64,000 nucleotides of DNA from Bacillus manliponensis (GCF_000712595.1 NZ_JOTN01000005.1:1-64000), one strand, 5' to 3'; counted from the stretch's first letter, positions 26,644-35,698 are shown. The notes: generated from the letters alone by a model not told the origin. Made by a program: numbers and translations.

Positions 26644-26674
26644 AAGTCCTCCTAATTAACTAGGGGGATTTTTT
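26644..26674 (+). terminator. Terminator of the MFS gene
   Basis: AAGTCCTCCT pairs with AGGGGGATTT-type sequence around AATTAACT, followed by TTTTTT. Confidence 0.75.
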
Positions 26675-26744
26675 AGTGTAGATGAATAATTTAAAAAGGG
26701 TGTTTTCGGATAACTACTGTTAAAGTGTTAAGGAGTCTTTTTTA

Positions 26745-27179
26745 TTAATCTTGACTGTTTTTTGTGAATAGCATCAATAAAGTAATGAAACTAAAAGCTA
26801 CGAAAGCTAGAAACGGAATTGTAATAAAGCCTAGCCAATTAATATACTCCGCATTACAGGGAACTCCTTGAACACACGGTTTAATTTCGGCAAAGCCTGG
26901 AATCTTTTGTATTGCATAGTGATAAAGCGAAATACTTCCACCGATAAGAGAGAGTGGTAACACATATTTTTTGATTCTTTTTTCGTTATAGAATGTGGCA
27001 ATACCTAAGAAAATGCTGAGTGGATACATCAAAATTCGTTGATACCAGCATAGTTCACAGGGGATGAATCCACGGATTTCACTAAAGTATAAACTTCCTA
27101 ATGTGGCAACCATAGAAACAATCCAAGCCATATATAGTGTGTAATCACGCCATTTGAAGCTTCTTTGTGCTGTACTCAT
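26745..27179 (-). CDS. bdbC: Thiol-disulfide oxidoreductase BdbC (DsbB-like)
   Basis: A 144-residue membrane protein with four helices that reoxidises BdbD using quinone. The two extracytoplasmic Cys pairs are visible: Cys41-Cys44 in PCELCWYQRILMYP and Cys102/Cys108 in KPCVQGVPCNAEYINW. These are DsbB-like. Its start overlaps the stop of bdbD by four bases (ATGA), so the two are translationally coupled and probably function as a pair for disulfide formation in secreted proteins. Confidence 0.92.
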   Translation of the reverse strand: MSTAQRSFKWRDYTLYMAWIVSMVATLGSLYFSEIRGFIPCELCWYQRILMYPLSIFLGIATFYNEKRIKKYVLPLSLIGGSISLYHYAIQKIPGFAEIKPCVQGVPCNAEYINWLGFITIPFLAFVAFSFITLLMLFTKNSQD

Positions 27180-27862
27180 TGTTTCTTTTCTTCCAATGCT
27201 TTTTCAATTAATCTTTTGATTTCTTCATAATCATATGGATCAGATAGCATCGTATTATTAATAACAATACTTGGTGTTAATGATACGCCATAGTCTTGTA
27301 CAAGTTGGTTGTCTCTACTTACCTCGTTTTGCATCGTTTGATTGTTTATATCCTCTTCTAACTGAGCTGTATCTATATTTGGTGTATGTGTTCTTGCTAT
27401 CTCTAATAACTTTTCTGAAGTAATCCATGGATCATCATGATTTTGTGGTTGTGCATTGAATATTTCTTTATGGAATGTCCAATAAGATTGCGGATCTTGT
27501 TTATAGACAGATTCAGCAGCTAAAGCAGCTAATTTTGATTCTTCTCCATGGAATAAAACATTAACATAAGAGAATTTGATTTTACCAGTATCTATGTAAT
27601 CTTTCTGAAGCTCGGGAAAGATTTGTTCTCCCCATGCTTTACAAGCAGGACATTTATAATCTCCAAACTCTACAATAGAAACTGGTGCATTTTCATCTCC
27701 TAAAGTAGGTTGATTTCCGATAGAAGGTAGATTTTTACTCACTTTATTTTCTGTTGTTGTTTTTTCTGTATTATTCATGACAACAAAAGCCACAATTACA
27801 GCAAAGATAACTAATGTGATGGGTAGTAATAACTTTACGGGAGACAATTGTTTTTTCTTCAT
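27176..27862 (-). CDS. bdbD: Membrane-anchored DsbA-like thiol oxidase BdbD
   Basis: A 228-residue protein with an N-terminal membrane anchor (about residues 11-30) and an outside thioredoxin-fold domain. The active site is Cys71-Pro-Ala-Cys74 in FGDYKCPACKAWGEQ. The cis-Pro loop is SLTPSIVIN. It introduces disulfides into exported proteins and is reoxidised by BdbC, encoded by the overlapping next gene. AGGTGT precedes the start. Confidence 0.92.
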   Translation of the reverse strand: MKKKQLSPVKLLLPITLVIFAVIVAFVVMNNTEKTTTENKVSKNLPSIGNQPTLGDENAPVSIVEFGDYKCPACKAWGEQIFPELQKDYIDTGKIKFSYVNVLFHGEESKLAALAAESVYKQDPQSYWTFHKEIFNAQPQNHDDPWITSEKLLEIARTHTPNIDTAQLEEDINNQTMQNEVSRDNQLVQDYGVSLTPSIVINNTMLSDPYDYEEIKRLIEKALEEKKQ

Positions 27863-28010
27863 GTGAACACCTCAATTTTTATAATGTAATTTTAATAAAA
27901 TCATGACTTTTTATTCTACCTATATAAATACCAATTTTAAAAAATACTTTTTAGATGGAAGCGAGCCTCTGTCAATGCATAGAAGTTTTCTGCCACATGC
28001 GAAGGAATTA

Positions 28011-28042
28011 AGGTACAGGGCTTAACAGATAGCCCTGTACAA
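28011..28042 (-). terminator. Terminator of the cadA-like gene
   Basis: GTACAGGGCT and AGCCCTGTAC form a 10-bp perfect stem around TAACAGAT, with AT-rich tails on both sides. Confidence 0.75.
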
Positions 28043-28044
28043 GG

Positions 28045-30099
28045 TTATTTGTTTTGTAATAAACGCATGCTGTTAAGTATGACGATAAGTGCAGCGCCAG
28101 TATCACTCAATACCGCAATCCATAGTGTCAACCAGCCTGGGAAAATAAGAGCTAGGGCAACAAATTTAATAATTAATGAGAACCAAATATTTTGTTTAAT
28201 AATACGTAATGCTTTTCGACTTAGTTCCATTGTATAAGGGAGTTTCTCAAGGTTATCCGCCATTAGTACAATATCTGCTGTTTCCATTGCAGTATCAGTT
28301 CCTGCACCACCCATAGCAATTCCAAGGTTTGCTGTGGCAAGAGCTGGAGCATCATTGATGCCGTCTCCAATCATAGCTACTGTTTTTCCTTCAGATTGAA
28401 GTTGTTTCACAGATTTGACTTTATCTTCAGGAAGTAAATTAGCGAAATAACGATCAACTTTTGCTTTTTTCGCAATATGCTTTGCTGTACCTTCATTGTC
28501 TCCTGTTAGCATGACGGTTTCTTGAATACCTACTTGTTTTAATTCTTGTATTGTTTCATAAGTGGTTGAACGAATAGAATCTGCAACGGAAATAATCCCT
28601 AAAATCGAATGATTTGTACCGATAAGTACTACTGTTTGCCCAATTCGTTGCATTTCTTGAATAGGTTCTTGCCAAACTTGAAGGGGAACTCCTAAATCTT
28701 CAAATAAAGCGGTATTCCCAGCATAATAAGTTTCTCCAGCAATATTTACTCGAGCACCTTTTCCTACAATCGTGAAGAAATCTGTAGCTTCTTGAACAGG
28801 TATTTGACGTTCTTTTGCGTATGCTGTGATCGCTTTTGCGATTGGATGATTGGAGTATTCTTCAATTGTTGCAGCAATAGACAATAACTCATCTTCAGAA
28901 CAATCGATACTTCGTTCATGCATTACCTTTGGTTTACCTTCAGTCAATGTTCCGGTTTTATCAAATGCAATAACATTTAGTGAACCTGCTATTTCTAAAG
29001 CTGTCCCACCTTTGATGAGCACACCATTTCTTGCAGCGTTGCCAATGGCAGATACAATTGCGACAGGTGTAGAAATAACCAAAGCACAAGGACATGCGAC
29101 AACAAGAAGTTCTAAACCTCTATAAAACCAATCCATCCATGCTCCCATACCTAGAAGGGGAGGGATTATCATGACAATAATGGCTAATAGAAAGACGATT
29201 GGTGTATAAATTTTCGCAAAACGATCTACAAACGCTTCAGTTGGTGCTTTCTGTTCCTGCGCTTCCTCAACAAGATGAATAATGCGTGAAAGGGTAGTAT
29301 CCTCTACTAATTTAGTAACAATAATTTCTAATGATCCCTCTTCATTAATCGTTCCTGCGTAAACTGAATCACCAACTTTTTTATCAACAGGAATAGATTC
29401 GCCTGTAATAGGTGATTGATTCACAGTAGAAGTTCCTTTGACAACTGTACCATCCAACGGGATTTTCTCCCCTGGTTTCACGACAATTGTGGAGTTTACT
29501 GTAATATCATCAACAGATTTTTTGAGTAGTCGTGTTCCAACTTTCACCCAAGCCTCTGGTGGTGCTAAATCAATTAATCCACGAATTGATTCACGTGTAC
29601 GTTCAATAGATTTATTTTGTAACGTTGCTCCTAGTGCAAACAACCAAACAACTGTTGCACCTTCTAACCATTCTCCAATTAAAGCCGCACCAATAGCAGC
29701 TGAAACCATGAGAACGTTCATATCTAACGATTTGCTTTTTATAGCGTAAAAAGCACTTTTTGCAGGTTTGTATCCGCCAACTAGAATACTAGCTGCATAA
29801 AGAATTGTAATAAGAGAGGAAGGTGTATTTGTAAACCCACCAAAGAATCCGAAAGCTAAAAACAGTCCTGAAAGAATTAAAGTTGTGTCTTTAGATTTTG
29901 AAACTGGTGTTGTCTCTCTACGGTTTCCAGCTAAAGAAGCTTCAAAACCAGCATTAGAAACTTCTTTTACAATGTCATTTACGTTTCGATCATGACGAAT
30001 GTGCATTTTTCCTGTAGCGAAGTTGACGCGAACTTCCTCTACACCAGAAATATTTTGTAGATGTTTTTCAATTGTTAAGGCACATGCTCCGCAATCCAT
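28045..30099 (-). CDS. cadA: Cadmium/zinc/lead-exporting P1B ATPase (CadA/ZntA type), main frame
   Basis: A 684-residue P-type ATPase. The frame opens inside the heavy-metal-associated domain (MDCGACALTIEKHL), followed by helices, TGESIPVDKKVG, the metal site CPCALVISTPVA, DKTGTLTEGKPKV, HPIAKA and [10 protein letters not shown]. The C-terminal NSMRLL is typical of CadA/ZntA. The ATG at 30099 has no ribosome binding site and is unlikely to be the natural start. The intended start is at 30485 in another frame (see the separate entry). The CmtR-like repressor gene lies directly upstream on the same strand. Confidence 0.88.
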   Translation of the reverse strand: MDCGACALTIEKHLQNISGVEEVRVNFATGKMHIRHDRNVNDIVKEVSNAGFEASLAGNRRETTPVSKSKDTTLILSGLFLAFGFFGGFTNTPSSLITILYAASILVGGYKPAKSAFYAIKSKSLDMNVLMVSAAIGAALIGEWLEGATVVWLFALGATLQNKSIERTRESIRGLIDLAPPEAWVKVGTRLLKKSVDDITVNSTIVVKPGEKIPLDGTVVKGTSTVNQSPITGESIPVDKKVGDSVYAGTINEEGSLEIIVTKLVEDTTLSRIIHLVEEAQEQKAPTEAFVDRFAKIYTPIVFLLAIIVMIIPPLLGMGAWMDWFYRGLELLVVACPCALVISTPVAIVSAIGNAARNGVLIKGGTALEIAGSLNVIAFDKTGTLTEGKPKVMHERSIDCSEDELLSIAATIEEYSNHPIAKAITAYAKERQIPVQEATDFFTIVGKGARVNIAGETYYAGNTALFEDLGVPLQVWQEPIQEMQRIGQTVVLIGTNHSILGIISVADSIRSTTYETIQELKQVGIQETVMLTGDNEGTAKHIAKKAKVDRYFANLLPEDKVKSVKQLQSEGKTVAMIGDGINDAPALATANLGIAMGGAGTDTAMETADIVLMADNLEKLPYTMELSRKALRIIKQNIWFSLIIKFVALALIFPGWLTLWIAVLSDTGAALIVILNSMRLLQNK

Positions 30100-30485
30100 G
30101 CCAGTAACTAAATATGTTTGTGCGCCATCTTCTTTTATTTTTGGAATATCAAGAGATGGTGTATCTTCACATGAGCTATCACTACAACAAGAAGTTTTTG
30201 ATGCTGCTTGTTCTTTTAGGATGGCTGATTCAGATGAGCAGCATGAAGATGTTTTTTCTAGTTGGGATTCACAACTAGAACTAGAATCGTTAGTTCCAAT
30301 TTCTGTAGTATCAGTACTACTACAACAGGAATTCTTCTTTGTAGTAACGGGAACGATAGGAATCTCGTTTTTAGAAAAGAATGATGGTTGCTGTATTACC
30401 TCTTCTTTCGCAAGTTCTTGGGAAGATTCACTGCAAAATGAAGTTTGACAGCAATCGGTTTGTTGTTCTCTTTCTTATTTGTCAT
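30100..30485 (-). pseudogene. Cys-rich N-terminal extension of cadA, disrupted by a one-base frameshift
   Basis: The ATG at 30485 has a good AAAGAGGTG site and reads MTNKKENNKP, after which its frame soon stops. In the next frame, from just before that point to 30099, the sequence is continuously open and reads DCCQTSFCSES, NSCCSSTDTTEI, TSSCCSSESA and TSCCSDSSCEDT, joining the metal-binding domain without a stop. A single missing base after the Pro codon explains this. No ATG, GTG or TTG start lies in the Cys-rich frame. It could be mutation, sequencing error or recoding. Confidence 0.75.
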
Positions 30486-30501
30486 GACAAATTTCACCTC
30501 T

Positions 30502-30834
30502 TTAAGTCAAACAAGCATCGTTTTTATCGCATGCCGCTACGTCGTCATGTACTTCATGAAATACAACATCAAACATTGTGAGTAGTTGTTTAATCTGTTC
30601 ATTACGTAAAGAATAATAGACATATTTTCCTTCTTGCCTACCAAGAATGATGCCACATCCTTTTAGACAGTTGAGGTGTTGCGATATGTTAGATTGATTT
30701 CCTTGAATCATTTCTACAATTTCAGATACCGTTTTTTCACCATCTGTCATACATTGAAGAATTTGTAGCCTTGTTTTATCCGCAAATCCTCGAATAAATT
30801 TAGCTTTTACATCTAAGCCACTTGAGTTACACAA
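30502..30834 (-). CDS. CmtR/CadC-like ArsR-family metal repressor
   Basis: A 110-residue winged-helix repressor. Cys56 and Cys60 in HLNCLKGCGII lie on the recognition helix, and Cys102 is near the C-terminus. That spacing matches the Cd/Pb-sensing Cys57/Cys61/Cys102 of mycobacterial CmtR, not the CadC or ArsR CVC motif. A further Cys is at 108. The TTG start has AAAGGAGG 7 bases upstream. It precedes cadA by 16 bases and has two palindromes in its promoter region, so it probably represses the cadA operon until Cd or Pb appears. Confidence 0.85.
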   Translation of the reverse strand: MCNSSGLDVKAKFIRGFADKTRLQILQCMTDGEKTVSEIVEMIQGNQSNISQHLNCLKGCGIILGRQEGKYVYYSLRNEQIKQLLTMFDVVFHEVHDDVAACDKNDACLT

Positions 30835-30852
30835 TGATATTCCTCCTTTTGT

Positions 30853-30908
30853 CGTATTAGTGAATACTAATACGTTTCTTTATTATTCATATTAGCACTG
30901 ACTAATAT
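30853..30908. promoter_or_regulatory. Two operator palindromes upstream of the cad regulator
   Basis: CGTATTAGT-GAAT-ACTAATACG (30853-30874) is a perfect 9-bp inverted repeat. ATATTAG-CACTGA-CTAATAT (30889-30908) is a second, related one. Both have the ATTAG/CTAAT half-site. They lie immediately before the repressor gene and probably bind it. Confidence 0.7.
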
Positions 30909-30932
30909 GTGTGTCAAAAAGTTAAAAAATAA

Positions 30933-31090
30933 TTTATCCCGCTATTTGCAGGCTGTAAGACTCCCACCCCAAAACTTAGAGGATTCAGAGAAGTTTAGGT
31001 GGGAGATAAACAGTCCGTAAAAGCCCGATTGGTTGGGCTAACAATCAGTGGGGGATGGAGAACCTCCCACTGAGTGAAGTTTCACTTTAT
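30933..31090 (+). repeat. bcr1-like repeat, copy 3
   Basis: A 158-bp copy bounded by TTTAT, with the conserved GGCTGTAAGACTCCCACC start, GTTTAGGTGGGAGAT, CCCGATTGGTTGGGCT hairpin, ATCAGTGGGGGATGG and GTTTCACTTTAT end. It separates the cad regulator from the next gene. Confidence 0.9.
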
Positions 31091-31336
31091 TTGCTGGGGA
31101 TTTTTTTGCTTAGAACAATGAAAATGGATTGAAAGGTTTTCTGTATGCTAGGAGAGGGAAGACAATAGCGCTTATAAATTGAATAGTTTAAGTTTTTTAG
31201 GGTATTTCTTTGTAATGAAAAGAGTTTTTTTGCCTTTTTCAACAATAAAAACATGATTGAAATAAATAAAGATTTATTGTTAAACGATAAAAAATGTGTT
31301 AAATTCAAATGGATAATAAATAAATGAGGTGCTTTT

Positions 31337-31813
31337 ATGAAACATGGTTCAACACTCTTTTTAAAGATAGCTGTTTTCCTTATTGGAACGCCAGTTTTCG
31401 CTTTATGTATATTTGGATTACCTTGGTTAGTTAATCATCCAGTAAATCCAGACTATGCCTATATACTATATCCGATTGTAATAGGTATGTGTGTATCAGT
31501 AATACCATTTTCTATTGCGTTGTATAAGGCTTTTATGTTGCTAAGTTATATTGATAAAAACAAAGCTTTCTCAAAAATTTCTGTTAGAGCCTTAAAGAAT
31601 ATAAAATATTGTGCAATTGCAATTAGTACCCTATATGTCGTAATGATGCCATTCGTTTATCTTGTAGCAGAGAAAGATGATGCCCCAGGCCTTATCATAA
31701 TGGGAATGGTCCCTATTTTTGCTTCAATGGTAATTGCGTTCTTTGCTGCTGTCCTTCAAAGGCTGTTACAAGAAGCGATTGATATAAAATCAGAAAATGA
31801 TTTAACGGTCTGA
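31337..31813 (+). CDS. DUF2975-family membrane protein
   Basis: A 158-residue protein with four hydrophobic helices (about residues 8-32, 44-65, 92-112 and 121-142). The AFSKISVRALKNIKYCAIAIS loop is the recognisable DUF2975 core. It is followed at once by a YozG-like XRE regulator, the usual pairing for this family. It probably acts as a membrane partner or sensor for that regulator. AGGTG precedes the ATG. Confidence 0.8.
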   Translation: MKHGSTLFLKIAVFLIGTPVFALCIFGLPWLVNHPVNPDYAYILYPIVIGMCVSVIPFSIALYKAFMLLSYIDKNKAFSKISVRALKNIKYCAIAISTLYVVMMPFVYLVAEKDDAPGLIIMGMVPIFASMVIAFFAAVLQRLLQEAIDIKSENDLTV

Positions 31814-31823
31814 GGTGAATAAT

Positions 31824-32039
31824 ATGGCAATTATAATTAATATTGATGTGATGCTGGCTAAAAGAAAAATGAGTGTAACAGAACTTTCTGAGAGGGTCGG
31901 GATAACAATGGCCAATCTTTCTATATTGAAAAATGGAAAAGCAAAAGCAATTCGGTTTTCAACATTAGAGGCAATATGTAAAGCATTAGAATGCCAACCG
32001 GGTGATATTTTAGAGTATAGAAGTGAAGAAGAGCTTTAA
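31824..32039 (+). CDS. XRE-family regulator, YozG-like
   Basis: A 71-residue Cro/CI-type helix-turn-helix protein: LAKRKMSVTELSERVGITMANLSILKNGKAKAIRF.. followed by CQPGDILEYR, the pattern of YozG/YdaS-like small regulators. The ATG at 31824 is preferred since GAGGTGAAT precedes it, while the frame's GTG at 31815 is part of that site. It lies 10 bases after the DUF2975 gene and the two form an operon. Confidence 0.85.
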   Translation: MAIIINIDVMLAKRKMSVTELSERVGITMANLSILKNGKAKAIRFSTLEAICKALECQPGDILEYRSEEEL

Positions 32040-32067
32040 TTAGTAAATATTTGAATAAAACAGGACA

Positions 32068-32103
32068 CAAAAAAAGACTGATATAATTAATCAGTCTTTT
32101 TTT
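32068..32103 (+). terminator. Terminator of the DUF2975-XRE operon
   Basis: AAAAAAAGACTGAT pairs with ATCAGTCTTTTTTT around ATAATTA. Confidence 0.85.
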
Positions 32104-32205
32104 GTTGCAAAGTAGAATTTTTGTATGCTTGAAAACTTATATAAAGTCCTTTTGTTCCCTTAGGTGAATATACATGTAAAAATTAATTTAAACGGGGGAA
32201 TGAAA

Positions 32206-33345
32206 TTGAGGGGAAGGGTCAGTTTAACAGTTGGCTGGATAACGTTGTTTCTCATGGGGACGGACTTGTTTGTTGTATCACCGCTATTGCCATTCATTTC
32301 TGAAGCGTATGAGATTAGTCCAACGATGACAGGATGGATGGTCACTGTTTTTGCGGTAACATATGCAATTTCAGCTCCTTTCTTTGGTTGGCTTTCTGAC
32401 AAAAAAGGGAGAAGAACATTCATTGTGTTTGGTTTGTTGTTGTTTACGATTGCAAACGCCCTTACTGCCTTTGCTCCTTCGTTTTTCTGGCTTATTATGA
32501 GTCGTATTTTAGCCGGATTGTCTGTTGCTTCCATCACGCCCTTGATTTACGCAATTATCGGAGATATTGCACCATCAAACAGAAGAGGAACGTGGCTTTC
32601 AATTGTTGTTTCCGGACATTTAACAGCGCTTTGGGCAGGAGCGCCAATTGGTACATTATTAGAATATTTTTTAGGGTGGCGCTTTGTGTTTGTTGTGATG
32701 GCGGTCGCAGGAGGTATATTGGCGGTAATAAATTTAAAAACGTGGGAGTCTATCCAAAAAAACAATGCTACAAGAAATATATTAGAAGGAAATTTACTCA
32801 GGATACTAGGTTCAGTAAGTGTTACAACCGTTTGGGCAATGTCGATGTACGCTCTTTACATATATTTAGGCGCCGCTCTTTACTCTGAAAATAGATTTTC
32901 ATCATCAGAAATTGCATTGGCTGTTACATTTTACGGTATTGGCGCTGTTCTAGGAAGTCTAACAAGTGGACAGTTAACTGATAAATTTGGAGAAAATAAA
33001 ATCTCAAAAGCTACGCTAGTTTTTTTATCGGCAATACTTATCTTTTTAGGAGTATTCTTTTCATCTGGTGATTGGGTATATTTCTTTCTCTTTATATGGG
33101 CGTTAGTGGGATACGCTAGCTTTACATCTTATCAAGCGCGATTAGCGATGGAGTACCCAAATGAACGAGGGATTGTGATGGCATGGAATAATACCGCTTT
33201 ATACATTGGTATTACTGTCGGTTCTATGATTGGCGGTTATGTTGTAGCGAATTGGGGTTATTCCTTCTTGCCATATGTGTGTAGTGTTGCGGCGATTATA
33301 AGTTTTATGCTCAGTCAACAAAAGATGAAAGAAGTGCTTAAGTGA
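32206..33345 (+). CDS. MFS transporter (DHA1-like)
   Basis: A 379-residue, 12-helix transporter. GWLSDKKGRRTFIVFGLLLF is the loop 2-3 signature, and GRRTF/SRILAGLSVASITPLIYAIIGD (motif C-like region) supports drug:H+ antiporters. The TTG at 32206 is chosen since GGGGGA lies 6 bases before it. An ATG two codons earlier and a GTG at 32164 are alternatives with poorer sites. A bcr1 copy starts 14 bases after the stop. Substrate unknown. Confidence 0.8.
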   Translation: MRGRVSLTVGWITLFLMGTDLFVVSPLLPFISEAYEISPTMTGWMVTVFAVTYAISAPFFGWLSDKKGRRTFIVFGLLLFTIANALTAFAPSFFWLIMSRILAGLSVASITPLIYAIIGDIAPSNRRGTWLSIVVSGHLTALWAGAPIGTLLEYFLGWRFVFVVMAVAGGILAVINLKTWESIQKNNATRNILEGNLLRILGSVSVTTVWAMSMYALYIYLGAALYSENRFSSSEIALAVTFYGIGAVLGSLTSGQLTDKFGENKISKATLVFLSAILIFLGVFFSSGDWVYFFLFIWALVGYASFTSYQARLAMEYPNERGIVMAWNNTALYIGITVGSMIGGYVVANWGYSFLPYVCSVAAIISFMLSQQKMKEVLK

Positions 33346-33358
33346 AATAGATTCATAT

Positions 33359-33514
33359 TTTATCCCGCATTCACGGGCTGTAAGACTCCCACCTCAAAGC
33401 TTGAGGGAAGTGAAGAAGTTTAGGTGGGAGATAAACAGCCCATAAATGCCCGATTGGTTCAACTAACAATCAGTAGGGGATGGAGAACCTCCACTGATTG
33501 AAGTTTCACTTTAT
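33359..33514 (+). repeat. bcr1-like repeat, copy 4
   Basis: A 156-bp copy bounded by TTTAT, with conserved CGGGCTGTAAGACTCCCACCTC, AGGTGGGAGATAAACAGCCC, ATCAGTAGGGGATGG and GTTTCACTTTAT. It lies directly downstream of the MFS gene and there is no separate terminator between them. Confidence 0.9.
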
Positions 33515-33546
33515 TTTTGTTGCAATAAGGAAGAGGAATGAAAAAC

Positions 33547-33596
33547 CAGTAACAGCCGTTTTCTTAATAGGAAAACGGCTGTTACTGTGATTTTTT
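33547..33596. terminator. Strong terminator downstream of the YhgE-like gene
   Basis: CAGTAACAGCCGTTTTC pairs perfectly with GAAAACGGCTGTTACTG, followed by TGATTTTTT on the plus strand. It probably insulates the convergent genes. Confidence 0.8.
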
Positions 33597-33614
33597 AGAA
33601 TGGAAAACTATTCA

Positions 33615-34814
33615 TTAGCGATCTAGTTTCAGCTGAGAATGTTGTTCTTTTGCTGAATTAAGCTTTAACGCAGAAGTGAGTATGACGAAACTACTTACTA
33701 GCCCAATCCAAACAAGGGTTGATATAGAGGAACTCCAAGCTAATCCTTTGCCAAAGAAGAGGAGTTCGCGCAATCCTTCTACCATAAAGCGCATTGGTAA
33801 CCAAGGATAAACCCAGTCTCTATAAAATGAAGACATCATTTCAGGAGCCATTGCAAGCAATGGTGCACCAAAGAAAAGCAATAAGACAAAGATAGGCATT
33901 CCCTTAATTCCTATTAATGAGAGTACAGCTAATATCATTAGGAAAAAGCTAAATGAAGTAATCGATAGGAATAAGGCTGTATCTGTAAATTGCGGGATAT
34001 TTAATCCTACCAATCCATCTGCCATCCAAGTTAATCCAAATCCAATTGCGAGAGCAACAATCGCACCCATCAAAATTTGTATCATCTTTGCAATAAGATT
34101 TTCTTTTCGAGTAATAACCGGTAATTTGCTAATAGCGATATAGATTATAGCTGCGCTTGCCATACTTGCCATCCATAGTGGCTGGAATAATGAAACAGGA
34201 GCATTACCGTTTGCACTATTTGTTCCGATTTCATTTACATTTGTAACTTTTTTTGTAATAGGAGTTGCTAAGCTAGAAGCTTGTTTTGGGGTCAAAGTTA
34301 CGCCTTGCTTTTCAAATCCATCAAACAGCTGGGTACGAACCATGTTGTTCATATTGTCAACGACTCCATTTAACATTTGTCCTGCCATTGTTGAAGCCAT
34401 TGGATTCATACCTTGATTAATAAATATTTGTACTTCAGGCGAAGAAGGTGTTGGAGTTTGTAAAGATGCCTGTTTCGCACTGAAGTCTTTTGGGATTACT
34501 AACGCTGCATAATACTCCTTATTATCTAGCCCTTTTTTTACTGCTGCTGTGTCCTTTACTTTAATCCACTTCACAGCTGGTTCTTTATTGCTTTCTTGTT
34601 TGGACATTTCCTCTATCGTTCCAACAATTTTTTTGCCCATATTTACTTTTGACTGGTTAGGAATTTGTACCCCTTGATCTTCGTTAACAATAGCGATAGG
34701 TAAATTCTGTGGTTGCGGCTGGACCGATGGGAAAAGCGTTAGTGAAAAAATAAATATGATTGCCAATGCGATTATAGGTGTTAATAATACGAGTTTGTTT
34801 TTTAATATATTCAT
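33615..34814 (-). CDS. YhgE/Pip-like ABC-2 type membrane protein
   Basis: A 399-residue membrane protein. One helix at residues 8-30 is followed by a large outside domain with PIAIVNEDQGVQI and ALVIPKDFSAKQ, the signatures of the YhgE/Pip N-terminal domain (DUF3533-like). Five more helices follow from about residue 214. Such proteins are exporters or phage-receptor/secretion-linked membrane proteins. It is downstream of and co-directional with a TetR gene, 31 bases away, and probably controlled by it. Confidence 0.8.
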   Translation of the reverse strand: MNILKNKLVLLTPIIALAIIFIFSLTLFPSVQPQPQNLPIAIVNEDQGVQIPNQSKVNMGKKIVGTIEEMSKQESNKEPAVKWIKVKDTAAVKKGLDNKEYYAALVIPKDFSAKQASLQTPTPSSPEVQIFINQGMNPMASTMAGQMLNGVVDNMNNMVRTQLFDGFEKQGVTLTPKQASSLATPITKKVTNVNEIGTNSANGNAPVSLFQPLWMASMASAAIIYIAISKLPVITRKENLIAKMIQILMGAIVALAIGFGLTWMADGLVGLNIPQFTDTALFLSITSFSFFLMILAVLSLIGIKGMPIFVLLLFFGAPLLAMAPEMMSSFYRDWVYPWLPMRFMVEGLRELLFFGKGLAWSSSISTLVWIGLVSSFVILTSALKLNSAKEQHSQLKLDR

Positions 34815-34845
34815 GTGTGAAAGACCTCCATTTCATTAAAAATAT

Positions 34846-35505
34846 TTATACAGATTTTTTTAAGCCATCCATTATAAAGCAAATAACTACATCTAATTCT
34901 GCGTCTTCATCCACCACAAAGTTATCAGTAATTAGCACGAAACGTGTAGTAAAGTAGCCATATAGGAAAGTTAGTACCATTCTAAGAGCAACGGGTGTTA
35001 GAGGTTGAGTTAAATCTTTGGACGTCTTAAATGTTTCAGTAATTTTACCGAAATGCTTAATTATGTTCTCTGAAACTAAAGGTTTCAGTTCTTGTTTAAA
35101 CTCTTCGCGATAGATCACTTCTTTTACTAAAATTTGAAATAGTTTTTTATTGTTATTGATGAAATCAATTCGGTTTTTTATAAGGGCTCTTAGGAAGTCT
35201 TCAAAAGTCTTTGGATTTTGAGCCATTAAATCATTAAGCACCTCTTGGATCATATAAGGAATGAAGTCTTTAAGAAAAGGTAAAATAACAGAAAGTAAGA
35301 GGTTATCTTTCGTTCCATAATGGCGAAATATAGTTGCTTCAGCTGCCCCAGCTTCTGCGGCTATTTCACTAGTCGAAGTGTTAGCAAATCCTTTTTCAGC
35401 AAAGATTTTAATAGCTGCTTCCACTATTTTTTGTTGTTTGTCAGTTTGTTTCTTCGATAATCTCGATTGGGCAATCATTTCATCAATAAGATTATTTGTG
35501 GTCAT
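34846..35505 (-). CDS. TetR-family regulator
   Basis: A 219-residue repressor. The N-terminal helix-turn-helix is KIVEAAIKIFAEKGFANTSTSEIAAEAGAAEATIFRHYGTKDNLL (residues about 24-68), and the C-terminal ligand domain is helical. The ATG at 35505 is preferred because AGGAG lies 8 bases ahead. Two matching palindromes upstream suggest autoregulation and control of the YhgE-like gene behind it. Confidence 0.88.
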   Translation of the reverse strand: MTTNNLIDEMIAQSRLSKKQTDKQQKIVEAAIKIFAEKGFANTSTSEIAAEAGAAEATIFRHYGTKDNLLLSVILPFLKDFIPYMIQEVLNDLMAQNPKTFEDFLRALIKNRIDFINNNKKLFQILVKEVIYREEFKQELKPLVSENIIKHFGKITETFKTSKDLTQPLTPVALRMVLTFLYGYFTTRFVLITDNFVVDEDAELDVVICFIMDGLKKSV

Positions 35506-35531
35506 ATGATTCACTCCTAAAGTAGTAATAT

Positions 35532-35612
35532 AAAAAGTGAGTAATCACTTACTTTTTATATTACTTGATTTTTTTGGAAAGTCAATAAAAAGTGAGTAAT
35601 CACTTATTTTTT
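35532..35612. promoter_or_regulatory. Two TetR operators upstream of the tetR-yhgE operon
   Basis: AAAAAGTGAGTAATCACTTA occurs at 35532 and again at 35587, each with a core of AGTGAGTAATCACT (half-sites AGTGA/TCACT). The 55-base spacing places the two sites on about the same face of the helix. The YhgD/TetR branch typically uses such AAGTGA..TCACTT sites. Confidence 0.75.
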
Positions 35613-35698
35613 CTTTCACTCGAAATATGTTTTTAATTTGTAATCTGGAATTACTTCATTATGCTAAGGTGCTCATTAGGTTAAGGGATATGTTATAC

